This document shows, in pieces, positions 53,787 to 63,063 of a stretch of 64,000 nucleotides of DNA. The stretch lies in assembly GCF_002217925.1 (NCBI RefSeq), contig NZ_BCMF01000003.1:213336-277335 (forward strand). Direction: 5' to 3'. Under the pieces are notes generated by a model, which was not told where the DNA came from, did no database searches, and worked only from the letters and a program-made list of their open reading frames with translations. Source of the DNA: Secundilactobacillus mixtipabuli (GTDB taxonomy: Bacteria > Bacillota > Bacilli > Lactobacillales > Lactobacillaceae). The translations under genes were made by a program, and so were the position numbers. Each line of letters begins with the position of its first letter. Position 1 is the first letter of the stretch.

Positions 53787-55268
53787 ATGGATTATTTAGC
53801 TTTTTTGGAGAAGGATGAACAGACCAAACTGTCTATTTTAGCCATGTTGGCAGAGAATGACACACACGTTATTCAATCAAAACAGGTACTAGACCAATTA
53901 TCACTGACACGCTACAAATTTAATCAATTAGTCGAAACACTGATCAAAGAACTGAAGCAAATTAAAAGCTGTTATTTCCAGTTAACGATTAAAGATGGTC
54001 AGCTGGTGTCAGAGCATATCGATTATTCAATTTATCAACAGATGCGGTTACTGTACTTAAAGCAATCACCACGGTTCCAGGTCTTTGAGTATGAGTATAT
54101 TAACTCGTATCAAGAATCACGACAGAAATTTTTAGCCGATCATTATTTAAGCCAGTCAAAGTATTATTCATTGCGGGGGCAAGTTGAAAATCTCCTTGAT
54201 AACCAAGATTTGATGCAAGCCAGACAACAAGGGGGCGGCCTGCATCCCGAATTAGTTGAGCGGGCAAGAATAACCAGCGTTTACTACCACTATTTTAACG
54301 GTATTGAAGATCCATTTCCTGAACTCAAGAAAGAAACATCCCAATTTTGCAATTTCTTATGTATGACTTTTGGTCTGTCCTTGACGCCAAGTGAACGGCT
54401 GAAGTTACGGATGTTCTTCCAGGTTCAAGTTAAGCGGATGGCCGGACGTCACTTTCTGAATCTTCATGACTTAGCAACGTGGCAACACGACGCCCGGTTA
54501 CCGTTTTTGAAAAATTATTACTTAAAAAACGTTAAGAATAGCGACGAAGCGGACGTTGATTCGGAAATGTGTTACCTGTTTCTATTTTTAAAGAGTCAGC
54601 GAATCGTGAAGTCGGTGCCGGTTAAGTTAAGCGCCCAGATTCAGCAGCAGTATAGTCGAATTAACCAGAAATTCAAATCTGCTTTAAGCAAAACACCGGT
54701 CTTAAATCAGCAGCTTTTTTCAGAAGTTCAGCAAGAACAAGTTTCCCAACATTTAGCTAGCTTAACGATTTGGCTGATGATTTTTGACTACTTCGAATTA
54801 ACTGAAATTAGCCCTTCTGAAAAGCCTGACATTCAGCAGAGTTTTCCAGCGTTAGCAGTGTTGGGCAAACAGCTAGTTAAAATTGCTACAGAGACGTTTA
54901 ACCTACACCTTGAGCCTGAAGTACAAGCTAGATTGCTCAAATGTTATATTAAGAGCCTGATCGACGGTATTCCAAGTGACGTCATCCAAGATAACGTCAC
55001 CATTTGTGTGGATTTTGTTAATAGCATCGTGCCGATGGATTATTTTGCCAAATTGCTGACGGTTAATCTCGGCAATGGCATCTCGTTAACCAACCAATTA
55101 AGCAGTGATGTGGATATCTTTCTTTCCGATATTTTTGTTTCGAGTATTAAAGATATTCCTCAGGTCACTTGGCTAAATCCATTAAATTCTTCAAACTGGA
55201 AATTGCTGCAGAAAACTATAGCGGAAGTTAAACAAACGAAGCTGCAACAATTCCTAGAAGCAAGCTAG
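53787..55268 (+). CDS. Mga-like helix-turn-helix regulator
   Basis: The protein has 493 residues. An N-terminal HTH is at about 15-75 (LSILAMLAENDTHVIQSKQVLDQLSLTRYKF region), with a second possible HTH near 90-140. A long helical middle is followed by a C-terminal region like the PRD/EIIB-type part of Mga regulators. ATG 53787 follows GGGGGG; the frame is open to 53715. Mga proteins in streptococci activate surface-protein genes, and this one lies 1 kb from two sortase-anchored proteins, which makes them candidate targets. Confidence 0.65.
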   Translation: MDYLAFLEKDEQTKLSILAMLAENDTHVIQSKQVLDQLSLTRYKFNQLVETLIKELKQIKSCYFQLTIKDGQLVSEHIDYSIYQQMRLLYLKQSPRFQVFEYEYINSYQESRQKFLADHYLSQSKYYSLRGQVENLLDNQDLMQARQQGGGLHPELVERARITSVYYHYFNGIEDPFPELKKETSQFCNFLCMTFGLSLTPSERLKLRMFFQVQVKRMAGRHFLNLHDLATWQHDARLPFLKNYYLKNVKNSDEADVDSEMCYLFLFLKSQRIVKSVPVKLSAQIQQQYSRINQKFKSALSKTPVLNQQLFSEVQQEQVSQHLASLTIWLMIFDYFELTEISPSEKPDIQQSFPALAVLGKQLVKIATETFNLHLEPEVQARLLKCYIKSLIDGIPSDVIQDNVTICVDFVNSIVPMDYFAKLLTVNLGNGISLTNQLSSDVDIFLSDIFVSSIKDIPQVTWLNPLNSSNWKLLQKTIAEVKQTKLQQFLEAS

Positions 55269-55349
55269 ATGAGTAACTGATACTTAAGCGTCCCCATTGA
55301 TTTTAGTGCAGGACATTTGGGGCTATCCGTAGTAAATGGCTGTAAACAC

Positions 55350-55378
55350 TTGACTTATTTCAGTAAACTCGTTTTAAT
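55350..55378 (+). promoter_or_regulatory. Sigma-A promoter of the TPP riboswitch transcript
   Basis: TTGACT (55350-55355) and TTTAAT (55373-55378) with a 17-base spacer, about 35 bases before the riboswitch core. Confidence 0.75.
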
Positions 55379-55410
55379 GGGAATGAGTAACATCGAATTT
55401 AATAAACATT

Positions 55411-55545
55411 GTGGTCTGGGGTGCTAGTGATAGCTGAGAGATACCCAAATAACCTGATGCAGTTCGTACTGCCGTAGGGAGCGCCATGTTAGTCGAACAG
55501 ACTACCAGTCCATTTGAGAATCATTCAAGTGGACTTTTTTATTTG
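55411..55545 (+). ncRNA. TPP riboswitch (THI box) with terminator
   Basis: The aptamer carries every THI-box landmark in order: GGGGTGC (55418), GCTGAGA (55433), ACCC, ACCTGATGCAGTT (55452) and CGTAGGGA (55473). A terminator hairpin follows, AGTCCATTTGA/TTCAAGTGGACT with a T run (55507-55541). High TPP should favour termination and repress the amidohydrolase-permease operon. Confidence 0.93.
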
Positions 55546-55585
55546 CTGAGCGACCAGTCACAGTGTTGGCTTGGAGGAACGAAAC

Positions 55586-56968
55586 ATGCAAGTAGCAACG
55601 GTTATCAAGAACGGTTTGATCGTCACGCCAACGGGTGTGGTGAACGGTGATTTAGCGATTAAAGATGGCAAAATTGTGGCCATTGGTGAAGGCTCATTAT
55701 CAGCCAAAGAAGTCATTGATGCACAGGGACAGTTGGTTTTACCGGGAATGGTGGATGCACATGTCCACATCAACGAACCGGGGAGAAGTAACTGGGAAGA
55801 TTACCATACTGGCAGTCAGGCGCTGGCGGCTGGTGGGACGACTAGTATGGTCGTCATGCCGTTAAATGCCTTACCTGCTCGTACGACTGCGGCTGAATTT
55901 AACCGTCACCGTTTGATTGCTGAGGGACAGTCCTACATTGATTTTGCGTTGTATGGTGGCCTGGTTCCGGGTAATCAAGCTGATATTGGTCCAATGGCAG
56001 AGGCGGGTGCAGCCGGGTTTAAAGCCTTTATGGCGACTACCGGCAGTGATGAACCAGGTGATTTTCATAACGTTGATGATTATGATTTGTACCGGGGCAT
56101 GCAGGCCATTGCCAAAACTGGTTTACGGCTGTCACTTCATGCCGAAAATGCCGTGCTGACTGATCGACTGGCAGCGGATGAGATTGCCCACCACCACACG
56201 GATATTCAGGCTTATATTGATTCAAGGCCGCCAATGGTGGAAGTGGAAGCTGTTCGGCGGGCACTGTATTTAGCAAAACAAACGGGCTGTAAACTGCATT
56301 TTGTTCACCTTTCAACCGGCGAGGCTGTGCGTGAAGTTCAACGTGCACAAGCGGCGGGGCAGGATGTGACCTGTGAAACCTGCGTTCACTATTTGGCATT
56401 GAATACGGACGATTTTAAGCAAATTGGCCCACTAGCCAAATGTTCACCCGTGTTGCGGACACCTGAAATTCAGGATGATCTATGGCGGGAAGTTCAAGCT
56501 GGTCACGTCAATGCGGTCACTTCTGACCATTCACCAGCTCCCGCTGAAATGAAAGCCAATCCCAATGACAATATCTTTGAAGTTTGGGGCGGTATTAGCG
56601 GTGCTCAAAATAATTTAGACCTCTTCTATGACGTCGCGGTTAAATCTGGCCGGTTAAGTATTCAGCAATTTGTACAGCTAACCGCCGCGGGTCCGGCTAA
56701 GCTGTTTGGTCTAAAAAGCAAGGGTGAACTTAGAGTTGGCGCGGATGCTGACGTTGCCTTCTTGAATCCTAATCAAAGTTATACGCTTCGTGCAGAGGAC
56801 TTGTATTACAAAGATAAACTTTCGGCTTACGTGGGCCGACATATTAATTGCCGGGTGACAAGGACGTTGCTACGAGGAAAGACGATTTTTGAACTTGGAC
56901 AGGGGTTTGATGATCAGCCTAACGGTAAGTTTCTGACGAATGAGCATGTGGCGGAGGGCGTAAGATGA
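55586..56968 (+). CDS. Allantoinase-like amidohydrolase (AllB family)
   Basis: The protein has 460 residues of the cyclic amidohydrolase superfamily. The metal site is complete: His59 and His61 (DAHVHINEPGRSNWEDY), carboxylatable Lys146 (AGFKAFMATTG), His185 (LSLHAEN), His241 (LHFVHLS) and Asp314 (VTSDHSPAP). EPGRSNWE and KCSPVLR agree with AllB allantoinases rather than dihydroorotases. The start is ATG 55586, eight bases after GGAGG. A TPP riboswitch controls it and an NCS1 permease follows with a four-base overlap. Either it opens the ring of allantoin or a related ureide, or it has been recruited to salvage a thiamine breakdown product. Confidence 0.85.
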   Translation: MQVATVIKNGLIVTPTGVVNGDLAIKDGKIVAIGEGSLSAKEVIDAQGQLVLPGMVDAHVHINEPGRSNWEDYHTGSQALAAGGTTSMVVMPLNALPARTTAAEFNRHRLIAEGQSYIDFALYGGLVPGNQADIGPMAEAGAAGFKAFMATTGSDEPGDFHNVDDYDLYRGMQAIAKTGLRLSLHAENAVLTDRLAADEIAHHHTDIQAYIDSRPPMVEVEAVRRALYLAKQTGCKLHFVHLSTGEAVREVQRAQAAGQDVTCETCVHYLALNTDDFKQIGPLAKCSPVLRTPEIQDDLWREVQAGHVNAVTSDHSPAPAEMKANPNDNIFEVWGGISGAQNNLDLFYDVAVKSGRLSIQQFVQLTAAGPAKLFGLKSKGELRVGADADVAFLNPNQSYTLRAEDLYYKDKLSAYVGRHINCRVTRTLLRGKTIFELGQGFDDQPNGKFLTNEHVAEGVR

Positions 56969-58320
56969 CACCGCAAACGATCGCACAGCAGGCAAATCAG
57001 ACAGTCGCAGATGACTTGAAGCCGATCGCTGATAACGACCGCCGGGTAGGCGTGCTGGCTTACATGGCGATGTGGCTTGGCGATGGTTTTAATATTGGTA
57101 ACATTACGCTGGGGTCATCGATTGTCGTCGCTGGTGTCGCAACGATGAATCTGCTCCAAACAATGGTGGCATCAGGTATTGCCATCATCATCATTTCCTT
57201 GATTTTTACCCTCAATGACCGCTTTGGTTACCGAACTGGTGCACCGTATGTGATTCAGCTTCGACTATCATTTGGTGTAAAGGGGGCCAAACTAGCCAGT
57301 TTATTTCGTGGAATCCCCGCCATTGTGTGGTTTGGTTTTCAATCCTGGACTGGCGCACTGGCACTAAATCAAATTGGGCTGACGCTATTTCACTTAACTC
57401 GTAACCATACGTTTGAGTGTTTCTTAATCCTGCAAATCGTCCAGGTCGTCATGGCACTGTGGGGCTTTCGGTCGATCAAACTGGTCACGGGCTTTATCGC
57501 GGCAGTTGTGATGGTTGCTATGTTAGGCGTATTTGTCATCTTGGTGACGCAGCATCAAACTGTCATTCAGCAGCGATTGATGGCTCCTGCAGGCTCGTGG
57601 GGATTACCCTTCTTCGGTTTCATTGTCGCCTTTTTAGGGAACTACACCGCTATCTTTGAATCCGCCGCGGACTATTCCCGTGAGCTGAAGCCCAATTTGA
57701 GTGACCAAAAACGAGGGTTGCTGTACCTCGTCCCGATTGGACTGGCATATGGCATGACCATTTTAACGGGCGCCATGTTAGCCGTCGTGACTGGAATCGC
57801 AAGTCCCGTGACGGCCATGGCCCATTTATTGAATAGCAGCTGGATGACGGTGATGGTGTCATTTTTCATCGTTTTAGGCACCGTGACCACCAATACGGTT
57901 GCCAATATCATGCCGCCAACTTATATGCTGACTTCGTTACTGAAAATGCCGCAGCAGTTAGCCACGACAATTGTCGGTCTTTTAGCGGTGGCTACTTGTC
58001 CGTGGTTATTAGTGCAGGATAGTTCAGCGCAGGGGTTAGCCGTCTTTATCCACCTGTATTCGATTTTCTTAGGGCCAATGACCGCGATTATCCTCATCGA
58101 GTATTACTGGCACCGGCATCAACACATTGATCTGACGGCATTGTATGACGATCGTCAGCAGCCGAAGTTTACTTGGCGAGCACCGCTAGCACTGGTAGTG
58201 GGGGCGGTTTCAGCAGCCTTTCTCGTTAATTTATCGTGGTTTGTGGGATTCTTTGTTGGCGGGCTGATTTATTGGCAGCTTGGTATCAGCAAAACAGTTC
58301 AGAGGGATGTTAAATTTTAA
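56965..58320 (+). CDS. NCS1-family nucleobase/allantoin-type permease
   Basis: The protein has 451 residues with about 12 membrane spans. Helix 1 region WLGDGFNIGNITLGSSIV and RGIPAIVWFGFQSWTGALA are typical of NCS1 (PucI/Mhp1/CodB) carriers, and the Asn in NYTAIFESAADYSR is also usual. It is coupled by ATGA overlap to the AllB-like gene. NCS1 members carry allantoin, hydantoins, cytosine or (CytX) the thiamine precursor HMP. The partner gene suggests a ureide; the riboswitch suggests a thiamine-related pyrimidine. Confidence 0.87.
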   Translation: MTPQTIAQQANQTVADDLKPIADNDRRVGVLAYMAMWLGDGFNIGNITLGSSIVVAGVATMNLLQTMVASGIAIIIISLIFTLNDRFGYRTGAPYVIQLRLSFGVKGAKLASLFRGIPAIVWFGFQSWTGALALNQIGLTLFHLTRNHTFECFLILQIVQVVMALWGFRSIKLVTGFIAAVVMVAMLGVFVILVTQHQTVIQQRLMAPAGSWGLPFFGFIVAFLGNYTAIFESAADYSRELKPNLSDQKRGLLYLVPIGLAYGMTILTGAMLAVVTGIASPVTAMAHLLNSSWMTVMVSFFIVLGTVTTNTVANIMPPTYMLTSLLKMPQQLATTIVGLLAVATCPWLLVQDSSAQGLAVFIHLYSIFLGPMTAIILIEYYWHRHQHIDLTALYDDRQQPKFTWRAPLALVVGAVSAAFLVNLSWFVGFFVGGLIYWQLGISKTVQRDVKF

Positions 58321-58325
58321 CCATC

Positions 58326-58369
58326 AAAAAACCGATTTCCTAGATGATTAGGAAATCGGTTTTTTTTGT
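58326..58369. terminator. Bidirectional terminator
   Basis: Arms AAAAAACCGATTTCCTA and TAGGAAATCGGTTTTTT pair almost perfectly between the NCS1 permease gene and the convergent FMN-protein gene. Confidence 0.92.
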
Positions 58370-58378
58370 GAGGCAACG

Positions 58379-58867
58379 TTATTCTGCTTTGTGGATTTTA
58401 CCCGTGTATTGGTCGACATCGATTCGGATGACGCCCACATAAGCCAAATCTTGATCAGTGATTTCACCCGGCATCTCGTGGCCAATCACATGTTTTAGCA
58501 GTAGTCGCAAGGCATGTTCTTTTTCTTTAGGATCTGAAATTAAGGTTGCCTTACCAGTCCCTAAAACGCTTCTGTAAAAGTAGCCAAATTCACGCAGGGG
58601 TAAGTTCCCTTTAGGCGCATCCAGACTGGAATCCGCAATGATGCTAAAGGAAACTTCAGGGTTAGCCGCAATTAAAGCACGCTTTTTACCCGTTGAGGCA
58701 CCGTGGATGTAAAGGACCAGGTGATGATCTTTAACTTCGTAAGTAAAATTGGTTGGGACAACGTAGGGTGCCGGAAAATCGATAATTCCTAGGTTAACAA
58801 TTTTTGCCTTATCAATAATCTCTAGTTTGGTAGCTTCATCAGTAATTTCACGATCAGAACGTCTCAT
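58379..58867 (-). CDS. NimA-like FMN-binding split-barrel protein
   Basis: The protein has 162 residues. It opens MRRSDREITD, the usual start of the NimA/YhcS-like pyridoxamine-phosphate-oxidase family. The barrel segments VLYIHGASTGKKRALIAANPEVSFSI (about 52-77) and REFGYFYRSVLGTGKATLI (about 92-110) follow. Some members reduce nitroimidazoles; the natural substrate is unknown. Two ATG codons lie in tandem (58870 and 58867) behind AAGG; the second has better spacing. Confidence 0.78.
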   Translation of the reverse strand: MRRSDREITDEATKLEIIDKAKIVNLGIIDFPAPYVVPTNFTYEVKDHHLVLYIHGASTGKKRALIAANPEVSFSIIADSSLDAPKGNLPLREFGYFYRSVLGTGKATLISDPKEKEHALRLLLKHVIGHEMPGEITDQDLAYVGVIRIDVDQYTGKIHKAE

Positions 58868-58977
58868 CATTCAGCCTTCATTCATTATTATTTAATTTCA
58901 GTATAGAATAACTCATACCGTTAGTATAGCGTGAATGGACTAAATTCATTCGATATGATAAATATAAGATGAGCGGG

Positions 58978-59006
58978 TTGACATTTTTATCTAATGAGTT
59001 TACCAT
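58978..59006 (+). promoter_or_regulatory. Sigma-A promoter of the methionine T-box transcript
   Basis: TTGACA (58978-58983) and TACCAT (59001-59006) with a 17-base spacer, seven bases before the leader. Confidence 0.8.
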
Positions 59007-59012
59007 TTAACC

Positions 59013-59290
59013 CATAATATGAAAAACAGATTAGAAGATGAGTAACGTTCTCAACTTTAATGAGAGAGCTGCGGTTGGTGAAAAGCAGTAAAGGGCGAGC
59101 GTGAAGATGGTCTTCTACGAAATAGGGTACTCGAACAATCGCAAGAGTATCATGGGTGTGCCCATTACAGCACGCGGGTATCAAAGGTACCCAGTGAGGA
59201 AACCGGTGTGAGCTGGTTTCAAATTAAGGTGGTAACACGAGAAATCGTCCTTATCTTCGCGTAAATGCGGGGGTGGGGGCGTTTTTTTGT
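59013..59290 (+). ncRNA. Methionine-specific T-box leader (specifier ATG)
   Basis: Stem I is closed by TAGAAGA (59032-59038) and TCTTCTA (59111-59117). S-turn TGAGTAAC follows the 5' strand, and AGAGAGCTGC with GGTTGGTG and GCAG make the apex. The specifier is ATG at 59107-59109, one G before the closing stem. AAGGTGGTAACACG lies at 59226-59239, followed by a terminator with a T run ending at 59289. The TGGT bulge fits A73. The downstream metE and metF genes confirm methionine. Confidence 0.93.
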
Positions 59291-59426
59291 AAGGTGCGGA
59301 GCCTGGCAAGGTGCGGAACCTGGCGTTAAGAGACTGGAGCCTAAGGGGCTGGCAACAAAAACCCCGAACTTGGGTTTTAGTTGTTAGCCCCTTAGGTGCA
59401 AGTCTTTGCCAGGAGTAGCCCAATTA
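59291..59426 (+). repeat. Palindromic element, copy 3 (in the metE leader)
   Basis: Nested stems CCTGGC/GCCAGG, AGAGACT/AGTCTTT and CCTAAGGGGCT/AGCCCCTTAGG plus AACCC/GGGTT at the tip, with GGAG opposite TGCA. A short duplicate of its start (AAGGTGCGGAGCCTGGC) precedes it at 59291. It lies between the T-box terminator and the small ORF, so it is transcribed only when methionine is short. Confidence 0.85.
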
Positions 59427-59486
59427 GTCTACATAACAGCAATGCACAATCACCGTAAAAACCATCCAAGAAAGGAGAGACCCACA

Positions 59487-59591
59487 GTGACTAAAATCTA
59501 CTACCTACATTGTCATAAGATTTCAACTGCCAGTTTCTTACTTGGTGACGGCATTGATGGGCAGGTCATGTGCCTACTGGTCAATGATTAA
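59487..59591 (+). CDS. 34-residue small ORF upstream of metE
   Basis: GTG 59487 stands eight bases after AAGGAGAG, and the frame ends at TAA 59589-59591. The peptide begins MTKIYYLHCHKIST and ends VMCLLVND, with two Cys and two His. I know no family for it. It is co-transcribed with metE, 46 bases upstream, after the methionine T-box. It could be a small regulatory or metal-binding peptide, or a chance frame behind a good ribosome site. The longer in-frame ATG at 59406 has no ribosome site. Confidence 0.5.
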   Translation: MTKIYYLHCHKISTASFLLGDGIDGQVMCLLVND

Positions 59592-59637
59592 CCTATTCGC
59601 AATTAAATCATGAATAAAGATAAGGGAGACTTGATAT

Positions 59638-61908
59638 ATGACAACAACTATTATTGGCTATCCACGAATTGGTAGCCACCGAGAATTGAAATTTGCCGTT
59701 CAAAAGTACTTTAAAAAAGAAATCACGGCCAGAGAATTGGCGCAAACCGCTGCAGAGTTACGTCAACAGAACTGGCAGACAATCAGTGATGCCGGTATCG
59801 ACCAATTAGTTTCAAATGATTTCTCATACTACGACACAACTTTGGATACTGCTAATTTACTGAACATTATCCCAAAGCGGTACAAGGAATTGAATTTATC
59901 ACCATTGGATGAATACTTCGCCCAAGCGCGTGGCTATCAAGGTGATAAGGGTGATGTGACCGCGTTAAGTATGAAAAAGTGGTTCAATACGAACTATCAT
60001 TATTTAGTACCGGAATTTGAAGATGACACCGAAGTGAAACTAGTGGGCACCAAGATTTTTGACGAATATCAGGAAGCTAAAGATCAAGGCTACCAAACCC
60101 GGCCAGTTATTCTTGGCCCTTATACATTACTACAGTTAGGTGCTTTTGAAGGCCAAAAGAAAGCCACTGATTTTACTAAAGCTATTGTCAGTGCTTACGA
60201 AGCCATTTTTGAAAAATTAGCTAGCCTAGGTGCTGAATGGATTCAGTTAGACGAGCCTCAACTGGTTAAGGATCAATCAGAAGCTGATTTGGAACTCTTT
60301 ACTGACCTCTACAAACCACTATTGAGTAACAAGCATGGCTTGAAAGTGCTAGCACAGACTTACTTTGGTGATGTTCGCGACAGTTATGACTTGTTGACCT
60401 CGTTAGATTTTGATGGTCTTGGGTTAGACTTCCATGAAGGTGACGAAAGCCTGAAGTTAGTTCAGTCAAAAGGGTTCCCTGAAGACAAGGCCCTATATGC
60501 GGGCGTCATCAATGGTAAGAATATCTGGAAGGCCAACTACGATCAAAAACTCGATTTAATCCATAAGTTACCTAAGACCAACATTGTGCTTAACACGTCA
60601 TGTTCATTGCTCCACGTCCCATATACTTTGGAAAATGAACCGCAATTAGATGAGAAATACAAGAAGTACCTTTCATTTGCCAAAGAAAAACTTACTGAAC
60701 TGGTCGATCTTGACCATATTCTTGGCGGTTCAGGCGACGATGCGCTGAAGACCAACGAAGCGCTGTTTGCTAAGCCTCGTTATGAAGAAAATCAAGCGAT
60801 TATTGATAAAGTTGCTTCATTAAAAGAGAGTGACTTCAAGCGTGAACCTTCATTTGCTGAACGGGCAGCCATTCAAAAGAAAGAATTTGATTTGCCGGAA
60901 TTACCGACGACCACGATTGGTTCCTTCCCACAGACTCGCGAAGTTCGGCGCAACCGTGCGAAGTACAAGCGTGGGGAAATTACCAAGGAACAGTATGATC
61001 AATTTAACCGCGACAAAATCAAAGAGTGTGTTGAGTTCCAAGAAAAAATTGGGCTGGATGTCTTGGTACACGGTGAATACGAACGCAACGACATGGTTGA
61101 ATACTTCGGTGAAAAACTGGACGGCTTCCTGTTTACCAGTAACGCTTGGGTTCAATCATATGGGACCCGCTGTGTGAAGCCACCAATCATCTGGGGTGAT
61201 GTTAGCCGCAACGCGCCAATCACTGTTGCTGAATCAGTTTACGCGCAAAGTCTGACTGACAAGCCGGTGAAGGGGATGCTGACTGGTCCAGTAACGATCT
61301 TGAACTGGTCGTTCCCTCGTGAAGACATCTCCAAGAAAGAAAGTACCCTGCAGATTGCCTTAGCGATTCAAGAAGAAGCCCTGGATTTGGAAAAGAACGG
61401 CATTAAGATTATCCAAATTGATGAAGCTGCTTTGCGTGAAAAATTACCACTGCGGAAATCAGATTGGTACAGCCGTTACCTTGATTGGGCTATTCCAGCA
61501 TTCCGCCTAGTTGGCAGCAAAGTGCAGCCAACGACCCAGATTCATACGCACATGTGCTACAGTGAATTTGGCGATATTATTGACGCTATCGATGCCATGG
61601 ATGCCGATGTCATTTCATTTGAAGCCTCCCGTGCGGACTTAACGTTATTGGATACGCTCCAAAAGTCTCATTTTAAGACCCACGTTGGTCCTGGTGTTTA
61701 CGATATTCACTCACCACGGATTCCATCTGAAAATGAAGTTGCTGGTACGATTCATAAGATTTTGAAGAAGGTACCGTTACAAAACGTCTGGATCAACCCA
61801 GATTGTGGACTGAAGACACGGGGAACAACAGAAACCACAGCTAGTCTGGAAAACGTCGTTGCAGCAACGAAGGAAGTTCGCAAGGAACTCGCACATGAAG
61901 GTCGTTGA
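59638..61908 (+). CDS. metE: Cobalamin-independent methionine synthase
   Basis: The protein has 756 residues, the full double-barrel MetE length. The C-terminal catalytic barrel holds zinc ligands His638 and Cys640 ([11 protein letters not shown]) and Cys723 ([11 protein letters not shown]). The N-terminal barrel begins [17 protein letters not shown]. It transfers methyl from 5-methyl-tetrahydrofolate polyglutamate to homocysteine. AAGGGAG precedes ATG 59638. Expression is set by the methionine T-box, and the next gene, metF, supplies the methyl donor. Confidence 0.95.
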   Translation: MTTTIIGYPRIGSHRELKFAVQKYFKKEITARELAQTAAELRQQNWQTISDAGIDQLVSNDFSYYDTTLDTANLLNIIPKRYKELNLSPLDEYFAQARGYQGDKGDVTALSMKKWFNTNYHYLVPEFEDDTEVKLVGTKIFDEYQEAKDQGYQTRPVILGPYTLLQLGAFEGQKKATDFTKAIVSAYEAIFEKLASLGAEWIQLDEPQLVKDQSEADLELFTDLYKPLLSNKHGLKVLAQTYFGDVRDSYDLLTSLDFDGLGLDFHEGDESLKLVQSKGFPEDKALYAGVINGKNIWKANYDQKLDLIHKLPKTNIVLNTSCSLLHVPYTLENEPQLDEKYKKYLSFAKEKLTELVDLDHILGGSGDDALKTNEALFAKPRYEENQAIIDKVASLKESDFKREPSFAERAAIQKKEFDLPELPTTTIGSFPQTREVRRNRAKYKRGEITKEQYDQFNRDKIKECVEFQEKIGLDVLVHGEYERNDMVEYFGEKLDGFLFTSNAWVQSYGTRCVKPPIIWGDVSRNAPITVAESVYAQSLTDKPVKGMLTGPVTILNWSFPREDISKKESTLQIALAIQEEALDLEKNGIKIIQIDEAALREKLPLRKSDWYSRYLDWAIPAFRLVGSKVQPTTQIHTHMCYSEFGDIIDAIDAMDADVISFEASRADLTLLDTLQKSHFKTHVGPGVYDIHSPRIPSENEVAGTIHKILKKVPLQNVWINPDCGLKTRGTTETTASLENVVAATKEVRKELAHEGR

Positions 61909-62761
61909 TTGTTTCAAAGAACGACCCGTGATCTCGTTCGAAATATTTCCGCCACGGCCAAACGCCAGTGAAAAGGCCATCGAGCGGTTCTATGACAACC
62001 TTGATGTGTTAGCCAGTTTAAAGCCAGCCTACATCAGTGTGACGTATGGTGCGGGTGGTAGCGACAACAAGTCTGGGACGTTGGCTTTATGCTGTTACAT
62101 TAAGCAGCATTATGGTATCGAAGTTGTCCCGCATATTCCCGGTATCAACTTCACGAAATCGGCCGTTAAAGCCTATTTGGCAGATCTGAAAGCAGCCGAC
62201 ATTGAAAATATTTTAGCGCTGCGAGGGGACTTACCAGCGGATGGTAAGTCTCAGGGTGATTTTCAATACGCGAGCGATTTAGTCAGTGAAATTAAACGTG
62301 ATGGTGATTTCAATATTCTGGGGGCCTGTTATCCAGACGTACACCCAGAAGCTAAAGATAGCGTAGAAGATATTAAAAATTTGAAGTGCAAAATCCACGC
62401 AGGTGTGTCGCAGTTGATCACCCAGCTATTCTTTGAAAATGAACACTATTATCAATTCTTAGAACGTTGTGAATTGGCGGGTATTGACGTTCCGGTGCAA
62501 GCCGGAATCATGTCAGTGGTCAATGAACGCCAAATCAGGCGGATGGCAACTATGAACGGTGTCGGCTTACCGCCAAAGTTCTTAAGAATGATGAATCATT
62601 ACCAGGATAATCCAATTGCAATGAGGGATGCAGGCACGGCCTACGCCATAGATCAAATCGTGGATCTATTGTCAGAGGGTGTGGATGGCATCCATCTCTA
62701 TACGATGGATAATCCCGTCGTTACCCAGAGAATTTGTGGCGCGATTGAAACGCTGATTTAG
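61895..62761 (+). CDS. metF: Methylenetetrahydrofolate reductase
   Basis: The protein has 288 residues of TIM-barrel FAD enzyme. [10 protein letters not shown] is near the N-terminus (catalytic Glu), then YGAGGS near 52, [12 protein letters not shown] near 107, and [20 protein letters not shown] near 173-192. It makes 5-methyl-THF for MetE. The start ATG 61895 overlaps metE by 14 bases with AAGGA eight bases upstream. Two palindromic elements follow the stop directly. Confidence 0.94.
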   Translation: MKVVDCFKERPVISFEIFPPRPNASEKAIERFYDNLDVLASLKPAYISVTYGAGGSDNKSGTLALCCYIKQHYGIEVVPHIPGINFTKSAVKAYLADLKAADIENILALRGDLPADGKSQGDFQYASDLVSEIKRDGDFNILGACYPDVHPEAKDSVEDIKNLKCKIHAGVSQLITQLFFENEHYYQFLERCELAGIDVPVQAGIMSVVNERQIRRMATMNGVGLPPKFLRMMNHYQDNPIAMRDAGTAYAIDQIVDLLSEGVDGIHLYTMDNPVVTQRICGAIETLI

Positions 62762-62764
62762 AAC

Positions 62765-62882
62765 AAGGTGTGAAGCGAGGCGGTTAAAGAGCGGAGTGTA
62801 AGGGGCTAACATCGAAATCCCCGAACTTGGGATTTGGTTGTTAGCCCCTTACATGCAGCTCTTTGCCGAGCGGAACCCAATT
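62765..62882 (+). repeat. 3'-UTR palindromic element, copy 4
   Basis: Starts GGTGTGAAGCGAGGCGG a few bases after the metF stop. Stems AAAGAGC/GCTCTTT and TGTAAGGGGCTAAC/GTTAGCCCCTTACA, tip AAATCCC/GGGATTT, internal loop GGAG/TGCA. The outermost arms no longer pair perfectly. Confidence 0.85.
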
Positions 62883-62887
62883 AGAAC

Positions 62888-63042
62888 AAGGTGCGAAGCC
62901 AGACGGTTAGAGACTGGAGCCTAAGGGACTTGCAACGTAAACCCTGGGTTTGGGCTTATGTGGTAAGTCCCTTAGGTGCAAGTCTCTGTCTGGAGTAGCC
63001 TGATTAGGAAAGGTGCAGCTCTCTGCCGAGCGGAACCCAATT
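62888..63042 (+). repeat. Palindromic element, copy 5, plus a 3' fragment of another
   Basis: Copy 5 (62888-63005) has CCAGAC/GTCTGG, AGAGACT/AGTCTCT and CCTAAGGGACTT/AAGTCCCTTAGG stems and the GGAG/TGCA loop. A fragment at 63009-63042 repeats the 3' end of copy 4 (GTGCAGCTCTCTGCCGAGCGG), pointing to recombination among copies. Confidence 0.82.
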
Positions 63043-63063
63043 CAGCAAAATAAACTCAGCACG

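Noticed and set aside
59181..59423. Minus-strand frame over the third palindromic element
   Set aside because: Arises from the palindrome itself and the GC-rich T-box terminator; no start signal.
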